Positions 1-8,138 of a DNA stretch of 64,000 nucleotides are shown piece after piece; position 1 is the first letter of the stretch; every line of letters starts with the position of its first letter. Origin of the DNA: Ruania zhangjianzhongii (GTDB taxonomy: Bacteria > Actinomycetota > Actinomycetes > Actinomycetales > Beutenbergiaceae); NCBI RefSeq assembly GCF_008000995.1, contig NZ_CP042828.1, forward strand, positions 3,400,882 through 3,464,881. Reading direction: 5' to 3'. The position numbers and the translations under genes are program-made. The notes beneath the pieces were generated by a model. The model ran no database searches, was not told the origin of the DNA, and saw only the letters and a program-made list of their open reading frames with translations.

Positions 1-416
1 ACGAAGGACCAGATCACGCCCACGGCCACGCCGGAGATCGCGTACGGGACGAGGAACGGCAGCCGGAACCAGGTGGCACCGCGCATCCCGTGGCTGAGCA
101 CCGCGATCAGCAGGCCAAGCCCCACCGGAAGCAGGATGGTCCCGATCACCCAGAACAACGTGTTCCGCAGCGAGACCAGGAACCCCGGGTCGGCGAACAT
201 CGCCGTGAAGTTCTCGATGCCGACGAACTCGGGATCGCCGAGCCCGCTGTACTCGTTCAGGCTGATCCAGCTGGTCCAGATGAACGGGAGATAGAGGACG
301 ACGGCAACCAGCAGCACCCCGGGTGCGACGAATCCGATACTGGAGACCCAGTACGGATTCTTCGGTTTCTTCCCCCTCGGGAGCAGCTCGGCCCGCCGGG
401 CGGTCGGAGCAGACAC
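1..416 (-). CDS. Carbohydrate ABC transporter permease, MalF/UgpA type (3' part outside window)
   Basis: The reading frame is open to the left edge, so only about the first 138 residues are present. It starts at a GTG at 414-416 preceded by an AAGGAG ribosome site. The product opens with a basic cytoplasmic tail, a membrane segment near residues 27-48 (SIGFVAPGVLLVAVVLYLPF), the family-typical loop (WISLNEYSG, then FVGIENFTAMF) and a second membrane segment near 86-106. This layout is that of the first permease of CUT1 sugar importers. It lies 64 bp after the binding-protein gene on the same strand, and probably forms the membrane channel for that importer. A second permease would be expected to the left, outside the window. 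The substrate cannot be read from this fragment. Confidence 0.88.
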   Translation of the reverse strand, partial: MSAPTARRAELLPRGKKPKNPYWVSSIGFVAPGVLLVAVVLYLPFIWTSWISLNEYSGLGDPEFVGIENFTAMFADPGFLVSLRNTLFWVIGTILLPVGLGLLIAVLSHGMRGATWFRLPFLVPYAISGVAVGVIWSF

Positions 417-480
417 ACGGTCTCCTTACTCTCAGCGTGGGCAGGGGTGGGGCGGACCGTGGTCCGCCCCACCGAGCAGG

Positions 481-1746
481 TCAGGAGTTCTCGGCCCAGT
501 AGGCGTCCGCAGCATCCTGGATCGCCTGCAGGTGGCCCATCGGGTCGTCGTTGTTGGTCACGAACGCACCGAACTCCTCCGAGGCGACCGTGTAGATGTC
601 GTTCGGGGTGGCCTCGAGGTAACGGCGCATCTGCAACGAGTCCTCACTGGTGGCCTGCGTGGTGATCTCCTGCAGCCCCTCGTCGGTCACCGTGGCCTCC
701 GGGTTGAAGGAGACGTCGCCGCGGGACTCACTCCATGCCGTCTGGGCATCGGTGGTCATCCACCACTCGGAGTAGGCCAGTGCGGCCTCCTCGTTGGCGC
801 TGTCCGCACCCACGCAGAGCGGCCCGGTCTCGACGACCACCGGAGTCTGCGGCTGGTCACCGTTGACAGCAGGCAGGAGGAACGAGCCGTAGTCCTCGCC
901 GGAGACCATGTCCAGATCGTTCAGCTGGCCGGTGAAGAACGTACCGAAGTAGGCCATCGCGACGTCCCCGCTCTGCAGCAGGACCTGGGGGTCGGTCTCC
1001 ACACCGGGGTCGATGAAGTAGCCGTCAGACTGCATCTGGTGCCAGGTCTCCATCGCCTCCACGACTACCGGGTCGGTGTAGCTGACACTGCCGTCGGACA
1101 GACCGTCGTAGGCCTCGGGGTCGAGTCCGGCCAGGATCGCCTGGAACCAGACGAACTCGAAGATGATGTTCATCTGGTGCAGCGGAGTCACGTCGTTGGC
1201 GACCAGCGTGTCGGCGACGTCGATGAACTCCTCCCAGGTGGTCGGCACCTCGACGCCGTTGTCCTCGAAGACCTGGGTGTTGTAGTACATCACCCAATAG
1301 ACGACGTTCAGCGGCACGCAGTACTGCGCACCCTCGTAGGTGTAGTTCTCGGCGAGCTCCTCGGTCACATACCCGTTGGCGATCGCCTCGTCCCAGATGT
1401 CGGTGGTCTCGGCCACCAGTCCCTGGTCCACCAGCTGGGCCAGCTGATCGCCCGTGTGCCAGGTGAACAGATCGGGGCGCTCGTTGGTGCGGAACGACTG
1501 CTTGATGAACGCGTCATAGGCGGTGGGGTCGGAATAGCCGGTGAAGTCCAGCTCCGGCGCCACCCCCTCGGACGCACCGTTCATGTCCTCGAAGGACGAC
1601 TCCCAGGCCGCTTTGTCGGTGAAGAAGCTCAACGTCGTCTCGGCCGGGTCGCCACCACCACCGCCGCCGTCATCGCCGGAACATGCGGTCAGCGCGAGGG
1701 CAGCCGAGGCAAGCATCGCCGTGGCCATCGCCATCTTGGTTCTCAT
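481..1746 (-). CDS. Extracellular sugar-binding lipoprotein of ABC transporter
   Basis: This 421-residue protein has a lipoprotein signal peptide with lipobox LTAC (Cys22), then a Gly/Asp-rich linker. The rest resembles family-1 extracellular solute-binding proteins: FIKQSFRTNERPDLFTWHTG and VPLNVVYWVMYYN near the hinge, the PTTWEEFIDVADTL segment, and a C-terminal W/Y-rich lobe. Length and layout match CUT1 sugar-binding proteins. It sits between the GntR regulator upstream and the permease downstream on one strand, so it should deliver an oligosaccharide or sugar acid to that permease. The ligand cannot be predicted. The ATG is preceded by a GAAGGGG-type ribosome site. Confidence 0.9.
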   Translation of the reverse strand: MRTKMAMATAMLASAALALTACSGDDGGGGGGDPAETTLSFFTDKAAWESSFEDMNGASEGVAPELDFTGYSDPTAYDAFIKQSFRTNERPDLFTWHTGDQLAQLVDQGLVAETTDIWDEAIANGYVTEELAENYTYEGAQYCVPLNVVYWVMYYNTQVFEDNGVEVPTTWEEFIDVADTLVANDVTPLHQMNIIFEFVWFQAILAGLDPEAYDGLSDGSVSYTDPVVVEAMETWHQMQSDGYFIDPGVETDPQVLLQSGDVAMAYFGTFFTGQLNDLDMVSGEDYGSFLLPAVNGDQPQTPVVVETGPLCVGADSANEEAALAYSEWWMTTDAQTAWSESRGDVSFNPEATVTDEGLQEITTQATSEDSLQMRRYLEATPNDIYTVASEEFGAFVTNNDDPMGHLQAIQDAADAYWAENS

Positions 1747-1785
1747 CGAGACACCCCTTCGTGGTCGGGTGATAGGTGATGTGGA

Positions 1786-1812
1786 TCCGCCGCCGCCCGG
1801 TCCGGCGGCGGA
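1786..1812 (-). terminator. GC-rich hairpin between gntR-type gene and binding-protein gene
   Basis: Ten-base arms (TCCGCCGCCG / CGGCGGCGGA) with a 7-nt loop lie 15 nt after the regulator stop and 40 nt before the binding-protein start. No T tract follows. It could reduce read-through so that regulator and transporter are expressed at different levels, or stabilise an mRNA end. Confidence 0.45.
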
Positions 1813-1827
1813 GGTGGAGGGACTCCG

Positions 1828-2520
1828 CTAGACGCGGGCCCGGACTATCGCGGATACCTCTTCGAGGTGCTGGCGGGCTGAGGACCTGGCGTCCTCCGGC
1901 CGGCCCTCACGCACTGCTGCGGCGATGCGCGCATGTTCGTCGTAGTCCTCGACGGCGTCCCCGTGCAGGCGCAGGATCTCCCGTTGCGAATCGGCGTGGA
2001 TCAGCACGATGGAGTCGAGCACCTCGGCGAGCACACTGTTGCCACTGGTCGCGGCCACGGCCCGGTGGAAGTCCAGGTTCGTCAGCCAGAGGGCGTCGTC
2101 CCGTTCGGCCACCTGCTGGCGCGCACGCCCGAGGGTCTCCTCCATCCAGACGAGCCCGGCGCCATCCTGCACCTGCGCGGCCAGTCCGGCGATCTGTGGC
2201 TCGATCTGCAGCCGGGCCTCGAGCAGCTCGAGGAGCTGGCCCTGGTCCGGTTTCGGGCTGAGCGGGTTGGCCAGCACCCGCCGGCCGGCGTTCGCACCGA
2301 CATAGATTCCGGACCCGTGCCGGAACTCCAGCACGCCGAGGCCTTCCAGCCGGCGCAGTGCTTCCCGCATCGTCGGCACGGCGACATCGAAACGGGCCGC
2401 GAGCACCTTGACCGAGTCCAGCGCATCACCGGGACCGAGACCGTTGTCGTTGACCATCCGCACCACAGCCCGCGCCAGGTCACTGGAGAGGGTGTGCCGG
2501 AGCGTGGGGGCCGAAGACAT
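1828..2520 (-). CDS. GntR-family transcriptional regulator, FCD domain
   Basis: The protein has 230 residues. The N-terminal winged helix-turn-helix (about residues 10-75) shows GntR features: LAARFDVAVPTMREALRRLEGLGVLEFRHGSGIYV. The all-helical C-terminal domain has FCD-type features, including LTNLDFHRAVAATSGN and a late EHARIAAAVREGRPEDA helix. FCD domains usually bind a metal and a sugar acid or other carboxylate. The gene is first in the same-strand run with the sugar transporter, so it probably controls import of the sugar whose derivative it senses. A candidate operator overlaps its start region. Confidence 0.9.
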   Translation of the reverse strand: MSSAPTLRHTLSSDLARAVVRMVNDNGLGPGDALDSVKVLAARFDVAVPTMREALRRLEGLGVLEFRHGSGIYVGANAGRRVLANPLSPKPDQGQLLELLEARLQIEPQIAGLAAQVQDGAGLVWMEETLGRARQQVAERDDALWLTNLDFHRAVAATSGNSVLAEVLDSIVLIHADSQREILRLHGDAVEDYDEHARIAAAVREGRPEDARSSARQHLEEVSAIVRARV

Positions 2521-2523
2521 AGA

Positions 2524-2544
2524 GTGATCTAATCAGTTGATCAC
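2524..2544. promoter_or_regulatory. Candidate GntR operator overlapping its own promoter
   Basis: GTGATC (2524-2529) and GATCAC (2539-2544) form an inverted repeat, and TGATCTAATCA (2525-2535) is a second, nested one. Both lie within 25 bp upstream of the regulator start, where an autoregulatory site would sit. Seen directly; its use by this regulator is inferred. Confidence 0.4.
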
Positions 2545-2595
2545 CCTGATGGCAAACCACCAGCCGCTTTCGAGATCATCTTGTGACGTGCGCTA

Positions 2596-4107
2596 TCAGC
2601 GACCGGCCCGCACTCGGCGAATGGTCAGCAGAGCCGTTCCGGCGGCGAGGGTGAGCGCAGCGGCCAGCACAGCGCCGGTCCCGGTCCCGGTGTTCGCCAG
2701 CGACCCACCAGCCGGCCGGTCACCTGCCGGGGCGGCCGCGAGTGTCGCGTCCTCGCTGGGCTCGGCGTCCGGGGCGTCGGGTGCCGTGGCGGTTGGCTCC
2801 TCGGCCGGAGCCGTCGTGCCGGCCGGCGTGGGGTCGCCGGCGGGGTCCGGCTCGCTCGTCGGCGCCTCGGTGGGCACCTCTGTCGGCTGCTCCGTGGGCT
2901 CGTCCGTGGGCGCCTCGGTGGGGTCCTCCTCGGGGGCCGGTGTCACGGTGAAGTCCACCTGCACGAACCGCGGCCGGTAGATGCTCACGTCCTGATACAG
3001 ATCAGCCGACTCGAAGCTGTTCACGTTGTAGGACAGCAGTGCACTGTCGCCGGTCCGGAACTGCGGGTGCTCGTGGGCGTTGTAGGCGTAGATATTGGGG
3101 TTGCCGTAACTGCCGGCGGCGCCGACCTCGGGCATCTGGTGAATCGTGCCCACCTCCTCGAACGGGCCGTTCGGGAAGCAGGAGGTGTAAGCCTTGATCT
3201 CGGCGCTGAACGTCTCGTGGGTGTCCTGGGTGATCAGCAGGTACCCGTCGTGGAAGGCGGTCACGCTGTACTCGTTGGCGACGCCGTCCATCACCCGGGC
3301 GCTGTGTGTCTCGTCGCTGTCCCAGCCGTGCCCGGTCCAGTACTCCCACTCACCCCGCAGGTCCGGACCGCTCACCCGGGCCACGTGCATGTACTTGCTT
3401 TCCCCGGCGTCCTCGATGCCGTAGACGTAGGTCACCTCCCCCGCCGGCTCGATCCAGCTGGACCACTGCACCCCCGACTCGGACGGCAGGTCGCTCACGT
3501 CGAGCAGCTCGAAGGTGTCGGCGTCGAAGGTGGCGAGATGGTTGCTGTCCCACCAGAAGTCCCACATCCCGCCGCCGCCGGAGGAGAACTGCGCAGCGGT
3601 CACCTGGAGGTTGCCGTCGGCGTCAACGATGCTGTCACCGACCCAGTACCAGCTGTTCTCCGCAGGCGGCGGCAGCAGGCTGTCCGGCTCGGCATCGGTG
3701 CCTCCGCGCACGGTGCTCAGGTCGAGACCGTCCTGGACCACGAAGCTGTTGTTCAGGAACGGCGTGCTTTCCGGTCGGCTCAGGTCGTCGTTGACCGGCC
3801 CGAGAAAGGTATCCGAGAAGACCCAGACCTGACGGCCATCGTCCAACTCCACCGAGTACGTGGAGTCCCCGCCGGTCCACCCCACGCCGCTGTCGGAGTA
3901 GGTGTCGAACAGCGTGGTGAAGTCCTCCCGGACCGCCGAGGTACTGGTGATCTCGGCCTGCCCGAGAGAACAGCCGTCGTTGGCATCTGCCCGAGCGGGC
4001 TGTGCGGTCGCCGTCAACAGCAGACCGCTGCCCACGAGGGCAGTCGCAGCCGCGACGGCGCACCCTCGCCTGGACATCGGGACTCGACCTGGTGAAGAGA
4101 TGGGCAT
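2596..4107 (-). CDS. Secreted sortase-anchored protein, DUF5005/DUF4185-like
   Basis: The 503-residue protein has a twin-arginine-like or Sec signal (RR near residues 13-14, hydrophobic stretch to an ARA cleavage site near 40). A catalytic-looking domain of about 340 residues follows, with repeats such as RQVWVFSDTFLG, NNSFVVQDG and SWYWVGDS that resemble the DUF5005/DUF4185 beta-propeller-like families, often found beside glycan-degradation genes. Next come a P/T/E-rich wall-spanning linker (PTEAPTDEPTEQPTEVPTE) and a C-terminal LANTG sorting motif, hydrophobic helix and basic tail. It should be linked to peptidoglycan by a sortase. The linker is made of short TDEPTEQ-type repeats. The enzymatic role is unknown; the nearby sugar transporter suggests glycan capture or cleavage. 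Confidence 0.75.
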   Translation of the reverse strand: MPISSPGRVPMSRRGCAVAAATALVGSGLLLTATAQPARADANDGCSLGQAEITSTSAVREDFTTLFDTYSDSGVGWTGGDSTYSVELDDGRQVWVFSDTFLGPVNDDLSRPESTPFLNNSFVVQDGLDLSTVRGGTDAEPDSLLPPPAENSWYWVGDSIVDADGNLQVTAAQFSSGGGGMWDFWWDSNHLATFDADTFELLDVSDLPSESGVQWSSWIEPAGEVTYVYGIEDAGESKYMHVARVSGPDLRGEWEYWTGHGWDSDETHSARVMDGVANEYSVTAFHDGYLLITQDTHETFSAEIKAYTSCFPNGPFEEVGTIHQMPEVGAAGSYGNPNIYAYNAHEHPQFRTGDSALLSYNVNSFESADLYQDVSIYRPRFVQVDFTVTPAPEEDPTEAPTDEPTEQPTEVPTEAPTSEPDPAGDPTPAGTTAPAEEPTATAPDAPDAEPSEDATLAAAPAGDRPAGGSLANTGTGTGAVLAAALTLAAGTALLTIRRVRAGR

Positions 4108-4173
4108 AGGGCTCCCTCGCCTGGAGTAGTTGGCGGCCGAGGATCGTCGGGGCCGCCCCGGAGTAATAGATCG

Positions 4174-4196
4174 AGCGTTCCGTGGTAGCGAACGCT
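4174..4196. promoter_or_regulatory. Inverted repeat upstream of the sortase-anchored gene
   Basis: AGCGTTC (4174-4180) and GAACGCT (4190-4196) are perfect 7-bp arms separated by 9 bp. The site is about 70 bp upstream of the secreted-protein start and just after the IclR stop codon, so it could be an operator for that promoter. The binding protein is unknown. Confidence 0.35.
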
Positions 4197-4230
4197 TATT
4201 CCGACGATGGTACCGAACCGGGCTCGCCGG

Positions 4231-4992
4231 TCAGAGGGCGCGGGGCAGAGTGAGTGGTTCGGGCAGGCCCGTGTCCATCAGTTCCCGGAGCCGCAGCCCG
4301 AGCCGTGGCAGGCGAGGGGCCAACCGCTCGGCCGGCATGGTCACGCTGACCGCGGCGATCGGCCGGCGGGTCCGGAGCACCGCCACGGCGACGCACCCGA
4401 TGCCAGGTTCGGAGTCGCCGTCCTCGCAGGCATACCCCTCCAGCCGGGCGGAGACGATCGCCTGCCAGGACCGCAGCACCTCCTCCTCGGTGAACTGCGC
4501 CGGTGGCGCGAACCGAGTCAGAGTGCGCTGGTCCACCTCCTGGGCAGCAAGGATCGCTCGGCCGAGGGCCGTGGTGATCGCCGGCAGACGCCGGCCCACC
4601 TCGCTCCACACCCGGATCGCCCGCGGCGGCTCAGCCTTGTCGACGTAGACGATGTCGGTGCCATCGAGCACGCCGAGCTGGCAGAGCTCGCCGAACTCGT
4701 CCCGGACCGCCGCCAACAACGGGTGCAACAGTGCGGGCAGATGCTCGTGATCGAAGAAGTTCGCGCTGAGCGCGAGCGCTGCGTGCCCCAACCGGTAGTC
4801 GCCGGTGCCGGCGTCCTGGCTGACGAAGTGCCGGTGCCGCAAGGCAGCAAGCGTGCGGTGCAGGGTCGACTTGGAGACCCCGAGCCCCCGGGCGAGCTCT
4901 GCCAGGCTCCGGCCCCGCGGCCCGGCGGCGGACAGTTCGGTGAGCACGAGCAACGCCTTGTCGACGCTGGCCATCGGCGAGGTACTCGTCAT
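4231..4992 (-). CDS. IclR-family transcriptional regulator
   Basis: This 253-residue protein uses the ATG at 4990-4992 (MTSTSPMASVDKAL), the usual IclR start. Upstream extension is possible but low-complexity. The N-terminal winged helix covers about residues 8-70 (LAELARGLGVSKSTLHRTLAAL). The C-terminal effector domain carries ELCQLGVLDGTDIVYVDKAE and GRAILAAQE, both typical of the family. IclR regulators sense small metabolites such as sugar acids or aromatic acids. It is divergent from hisN across 130 bp and runs toward the secreted-protein gene on the same strand. Its target is not clear; the inverted repeat at 4174-4196 is one candidate. Confidence 0.9.
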   Translation of the reverse strand: MTSTSPMASVDKALLVLTELSAAGPRGRSLAELARGLGVSKSTLHRTLAALRHRHFVSQDAGTGDYRLGHAALALSANFFDHEHLPALLHPLLAAVRDEFGELCQLGVLDGTDIVYVDKAEPPRAIRVWSEVGRRLPAITTALGRAILAAQEVDQRTLTRFAPPAQFTEEEVLRSWQAIVSARLEGYACEDGDSEPGIGCVAVAVLRTRRPIAAVSVTMPAERLAPRLPRLGLRLRELMDTGLPEPLTLPRAL

Positions 4993-5110
4993 CGCGCCCG
5001 GTTCCGGCGCTCCGTGCTGAGTGGCCACGGAACCTGAGAGTACGCGAGCACGGAGCGCTCGGAGGGCGCTTCGTCCCGCGCGCCCCGACCGGCCCTGCCT
5101 GCCCGGACGG

Positions 5111-5116
5111 TACGTT
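5111..5116 (+). promoter_or_regulatory. Leaderless -10 element of hisN-like gene
   Basis: TACGTT fits TANNNT and lies exactly 6 nt before the ATG at 5123; no ribosome site is present. Transcription would start at or beside the start codon. Confidence 0.5.
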
Positions 5117-5122
5117 GCCGCT

Positions 5123-5941
5123 ATGACCAACCCCGCCGACCCTGCCCAGCCGGCCCGCCGACGCTACGACGACGACCTGCGTCTGGCACATGTGGTCGCC
5201 GACCAGGTGGACGCCCAGACTATGGCGCGGTTCAAAGCCATCGACCTGCACGTGGAGACCAAGCCGGACACCACCCCGGTCACCGACGCCGACCGCACCG
5301 CCGAGGAGATCGTCCGCTCTCAGCTCGCCCGCACCCGCCCGCGGGACTCGGTGCTCGGCGAAGAGTTCGGAACCACCGGGCACGGGCCGCGGCAGTGGGT
5401 GATCGATCCGATCGACGGGACAAAGAACTTCGTCCGCGGGGTGCCGGTGTGGGCCACCCTGATCGCGCTGATCGACGACGGCGTCCCGGTGCTCGGTGTA
5501 GTTAGCGCACCGGCGCTGAACCGGCGCTGGTGGGCAGCCACCGGCTCCGGTGCCTGGACCGGCCGCTCGCTGTCCTCCGCCACCCGGATGCAGGTCTCCG
5601 GGGTGACCGAGCTCGAGGACGCCTCGCTGTCCTACTCCAGCCTGGCCGGCTGGGAGGAGGCGGACCTGCTGGATGAGTTCCTCGGCCTCGAGGCCTCGGT
5701 ATGGCGCTCGCGCGCCTACGGCGACTTCTGGTCCTACATGCTGGTGGCGGAGGGCGCCGTGGACCTCGCCTGCGAGCCGGAGCTGGAGCTGTACGACATG
5801 GCCGCACTGGTTCCCGTGGTCACGGAGGCCGGTGGACGCTTCACCTCTCTGAACGGTGAGGACGGACCGTTCGGAGGCAACGCCGTCGCCAGCAACTCCC
5901 ACCTGCACCAGTACGCCCTCGCTGCCCTGCATCGGGCCTGA
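5123..5941 (+). CDS. hisN: Inositol-monophosphatase-family phosphatase, HisN-type histidinol-phosphatase
   Basis: The start is the ATG at 5123 (MTNPADP), chosen because a -10 hexamer lies just upstream and the longer frame is unsupported. The 272-residue product has the Mg-dependent IMPase motifs: metal ligands in VLGEEFG and [12 protein letters not shown], plus the C-terminal acidic motif near [18 protein letters not shown]. Actinobacterial proteins of this size and sequence often act as histidinol-phosphatase (HisN), the penultimate step of histidine synthesis. Inositol-1-phosphatase activity cannot be excluded. No his genes are adjacent. The neighbouring minus-strand gene begins after only 9 bp (convergent). 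Confidence 0.82.
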   Translation: MTNPADPAQPARRRYDDDLRLAHVVADQVDAQTMARFKAIDLHVETKPDTTPVTDADRTAEEIVRSQLARTRPRDSVLGEEFGTTGHGPRQWVIDPIDGTKNFVRGVPVWATLIALIDDGVPVLGVVSAPALNRRWWAATGSGAWTGRSLSSATRMQVSGVTELEDASLSYSSLAGWEEADLLDEFLGLEASVWRSRAYGDFWSYMLVAEGAVDLACEPELELYDMAALVPVVTEAGGRFTSLNGEDGPFGGNAVASNSHLHQYALAALHRA

Positions 5942-5950
5942 GCGGCTCGC

Positions 5951-6823
5951 TCAGTCTGTACCTGCGTCACGCTGGCCGAACGGCACCCCGATGACGTCAT
6001 CGCTGCGGGGCGTCAGCCCGAGCACACTGAAGGCGTGACCGGCGACGTCGGCCAGCTCCAGCTCAGCAGGCGGGCTGTCCGGCACACCTGCACCCTGGGC
6101 CGCGATCCAGGCGGTACGTTCCTCCGGAGAGTCGCCGCCGTGCCCGCCTTCCGGGCGGTGCCCGTGGTCGGTGGCGGCGATGATCACCCAGTCCTCCTCG
6201 GCCCGCGACACCCGCGCATCCACGGCGCGCACCAGCTGCCCCACCCGCTCATCGGAGGCCCGGACCAGCTCGCGATAACGCTCGCTCACACCCGTCTGGT
6301 GACCGGCCGTGTCGCAGCCGTGCAGGTACACGAAGGACGCTGATCCGCGCCGGCCGTCCAGCCCGGCAAGGAAGGTGGCCGCCGCATCGGTCACCAGCTG
6401 GTCGGCGCGGTGCCAGTCGGCCGGCTCGGCCTCCTCACCACGCCGGCAGTCCGGCAGATAGCCCCCGTCGGCGAACAGCGGTCCGCCGCTGTGCGCGGTG
6501 ACCAGTGGCTGCCAGTCGGCACCGATGAACGCCTGCAGGTCCGGCTGCGCGCGGCGGGCCAGGTGGACGAAGTCCGGATTCGCCGCCAGGGCGTGGCCGG
6601 ACAGGTCATTGTCGTAGATGCGGTGGGTGCCCGGCAGCACTCCGGTGACCATCGTCGCCCAGCTGGGTCCAGAGATCGTCGGGACCTGCGGGTGCACCTG
6701 GACGGGGCGCCGGAAGCCCGCGGCCGCTATCGCATCCAGGTGCGGGGTGTCGACCTCGACGAGGGTGTCGTAGCGCACCCCGTCGACGCCGACCACCAGC
6801 ACGTGGGCAGCTGGAACACTCAT
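5951..6823 (-). CDS. Alkaline-phosphatase-superfamily phosphodiesterase
   Basis: The 290-residue protein opens with VLVVGVDGVRYDTL, the metal-binding start of type-I phosphodiesterase/nucleotide-pyrophosphatase enzymes. PQVPTISGPSWATMVTG follows, in which a Thr or Ser in the TISGPS segment is the expected nucleophile. Later metal ligands lie in VYLHGCDTAGH (D and H) and IIAATDHGHRPEGGHGG. No signal peptide is visible, so it appears cytoplasmic. It probably hydrolyses a phosphodiester or phosphate ester such as a nucleotide sugar or phosphonate; the exact substrate is not known. It faces hisN convergently and sbcD-like divergently. Confidence 0.85.
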   Translation of the reverse strand: MSVPAAHVLVVGVDGVRYDTLVEVDTPHLDAIAAAGFRRPVQVHPQVPTISGPSWATMVTGVLPGTHRIYDNDLSGHALAANPDFVHLARRAQPDLQAFIGADWQPLVTAHSGGPLFADGGYLPDCRRGEEAEPADWHRADQLVTDAAATFLAGLDGRRGSASFVYLHGCDTAGHQTGVSERYRELVRASDERVGQLVRAVDARVSRAEEDWVIIAATDHGHRPEGGHGGDSPEERTAWIAAQGAGVPDSPPAELELADVAGHAFSVLGLTPRSDDVIGVPFGQRDAGTD

Positions 6824-6932
6824 CGATCGAACCCCCTCGACGTCATACCGTCGATGCTAACGGTGGGCTCAACCCGGACACGCCCTCGACCGTCTGTGCA
6901 CAACCCTCCCCCGCGATGTCAGCGACGCGAGT

Positions 6933-6938
6933 TAGCCT
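6933..6938 (+). promoter_or_regulatory. Leaderless -10 element of sbcD-like gene
   Basis: TAGCCT fits TANNNT and lies 6 nt before the ATG at 6945, with no ribosome site between. Confidence 0.45.
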
Positions 6939-6944
6939 CGGACC

Positions 6945-8138
6945 ATGCGCTTCCTGCACACCGCCGATTGGCAGCTGGGGATGACCCGGCACTTTCTCGA
7001 TGCCGATGCGCAGGCGCGGTTCACGGCGGCGCGCACCGATGCGATCGCGCGGATCGGTGAGGTGGCCGAGGCCGAGAACTGCGAGTTCGTGCTGGTCTGC
7101 GGGGACGTGTTCGAGTCGAATGCACTCCCCCGTCGGGTGGTGGCCCGCGCGTGTGAGGCGATGCGCGCGATCAACGTGCCGATCTATCTGCTCCCCGGCA
7201 ACCACGACCCGCTGGATGCGGCCAGCATCTACGACTCGGCGGCTTTCACCGAGGCGGCCCCGGAGCACGTGCACGTGCTCCGGGGCACCGCACCGATCGC
7301 CGTCGGCACGGGGGTGCAGATCCTGCCCGCCCCGTGGACCTCTAAGCGCCCCACCTCCGATGCCGTTGTCCCCGCCGTGGCACACCTGCTCCAGGACCAG
7401 GCCGACGACGGCGCTCCCCCGGCAGAGCTCGACGTCACCCCTTCCGGGGCTCACCCGGGCACTCCCGGCATAGTGCGGATCGTGGCCGGCCACGGCGCCG
7501 TGGATACGCTCAGCCCGGACGCACACGATCCCGCGCAGATCCGCACGGCGCCGCTGCTGCAGCTGCTCGCCGAGGGCCAGATCTCCTATGTGGCCCTGGG
7601 CGACCGGCATTCCACCACGGAGGTGGCCCCGGGGATCGCCTACTCCGGAGCGCCCGAGGTCACCGACTTCATCGAGACCGACCCGGGCAACGTGCTCGTC
7701 GTCGAGGTGACCGACGCGCGCGCGAGGACCACCCGTCACCCGCTGGGCACGTGGTCCTTCCAAGACCTGCAGTTCGATCTAGACAGCGCCGAAGAGGTCG
7801 CGGCGATGGACCGGGTGCTGGCCGAGCTGCCGGCCAAATCCCGCACCGTGCTGCGCCTGGCGCTGCGCGGCACGCTCACCCTGACCGAGCATGCGGAGAT
7901 GGAAGCGGTCCTGGAGCGGCACCGGGAGACGTTTGCCTCGGTGCGGGTGTGGCAACGGCACACCGACGTCGCGGTGCACGTCTCGGACGAGGACCTGGTG
8001 CAGCTCGGCGTGGGCGGTTTCGTCGAGGAAGCAGTAGCCGAGCTGGCCGGCACCGCCACCGGTGAGGGACCCGACCGGGAGGTCGCGCGGGACTCCCTCG
8101 CGCTGCTCTATCGGCTGTCAGGCGGAGGAAAGCGATGA
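6945..8138 (+). CDS. SbcD/Mre11-like DNA exonuclease (metallophosphoesterase)
   Basis: The 397-residue protein carries the calcineurin-like phosphoesterase motifs of the Mre11/SbcD family in order: LHTADWQLG (H5, D8), VCGDVFES, LPGNHDPLD, VAGHGAVD and VALGDRHS. The last motif has DRHS where E. coli SbcD has a GHxH-type site. The first 270 residues form the nuclease, followed by an accessory domain. The stop overlaps the next start by 4 nt (ATGA), so both subunits are co-translated. The pair should form an ATP-driven nuclease acting on DNA ends or hairpins. It is closer in arrangement to YhaO/YhaN pairs than to E. coli SbcCD, since the ATPase is shorter. Confidence 0.87.
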   Translation: MRFLHTADWQLGMTRHFLDADAQARFTAARTDAIARIGEVAEAENCEFVLVCGDVFESNALPRRVVARACEAMRAINVPIYLLPGNHDPLDAASIYDSAAFTEAAPEHVHVLRGTAPIAVGTGVQILPAPWTSKRPTSDAVVPAVAHLLQDQADDGAPPAELDVTPSGAHPGTPGIVRIVAGHGAVDTLSPDAHDPAQIRTAPLLQLLAEGQISYVALGDRHSTTEVAPGIAYSGAPEVTDFIETDPGNVLVVEVTDARARTTRHPLGTWSFQDLQFDLDSAEEVAAMDRVLAELPAKSRTVLRLALRGTLTLTEHAEMEAVLERHRETFASVRVWQRHTDVAVHVSDEDLVQLGVGGFVEEAVAELAGTATGEGPDREVARDSLALLYRLSGGGKR

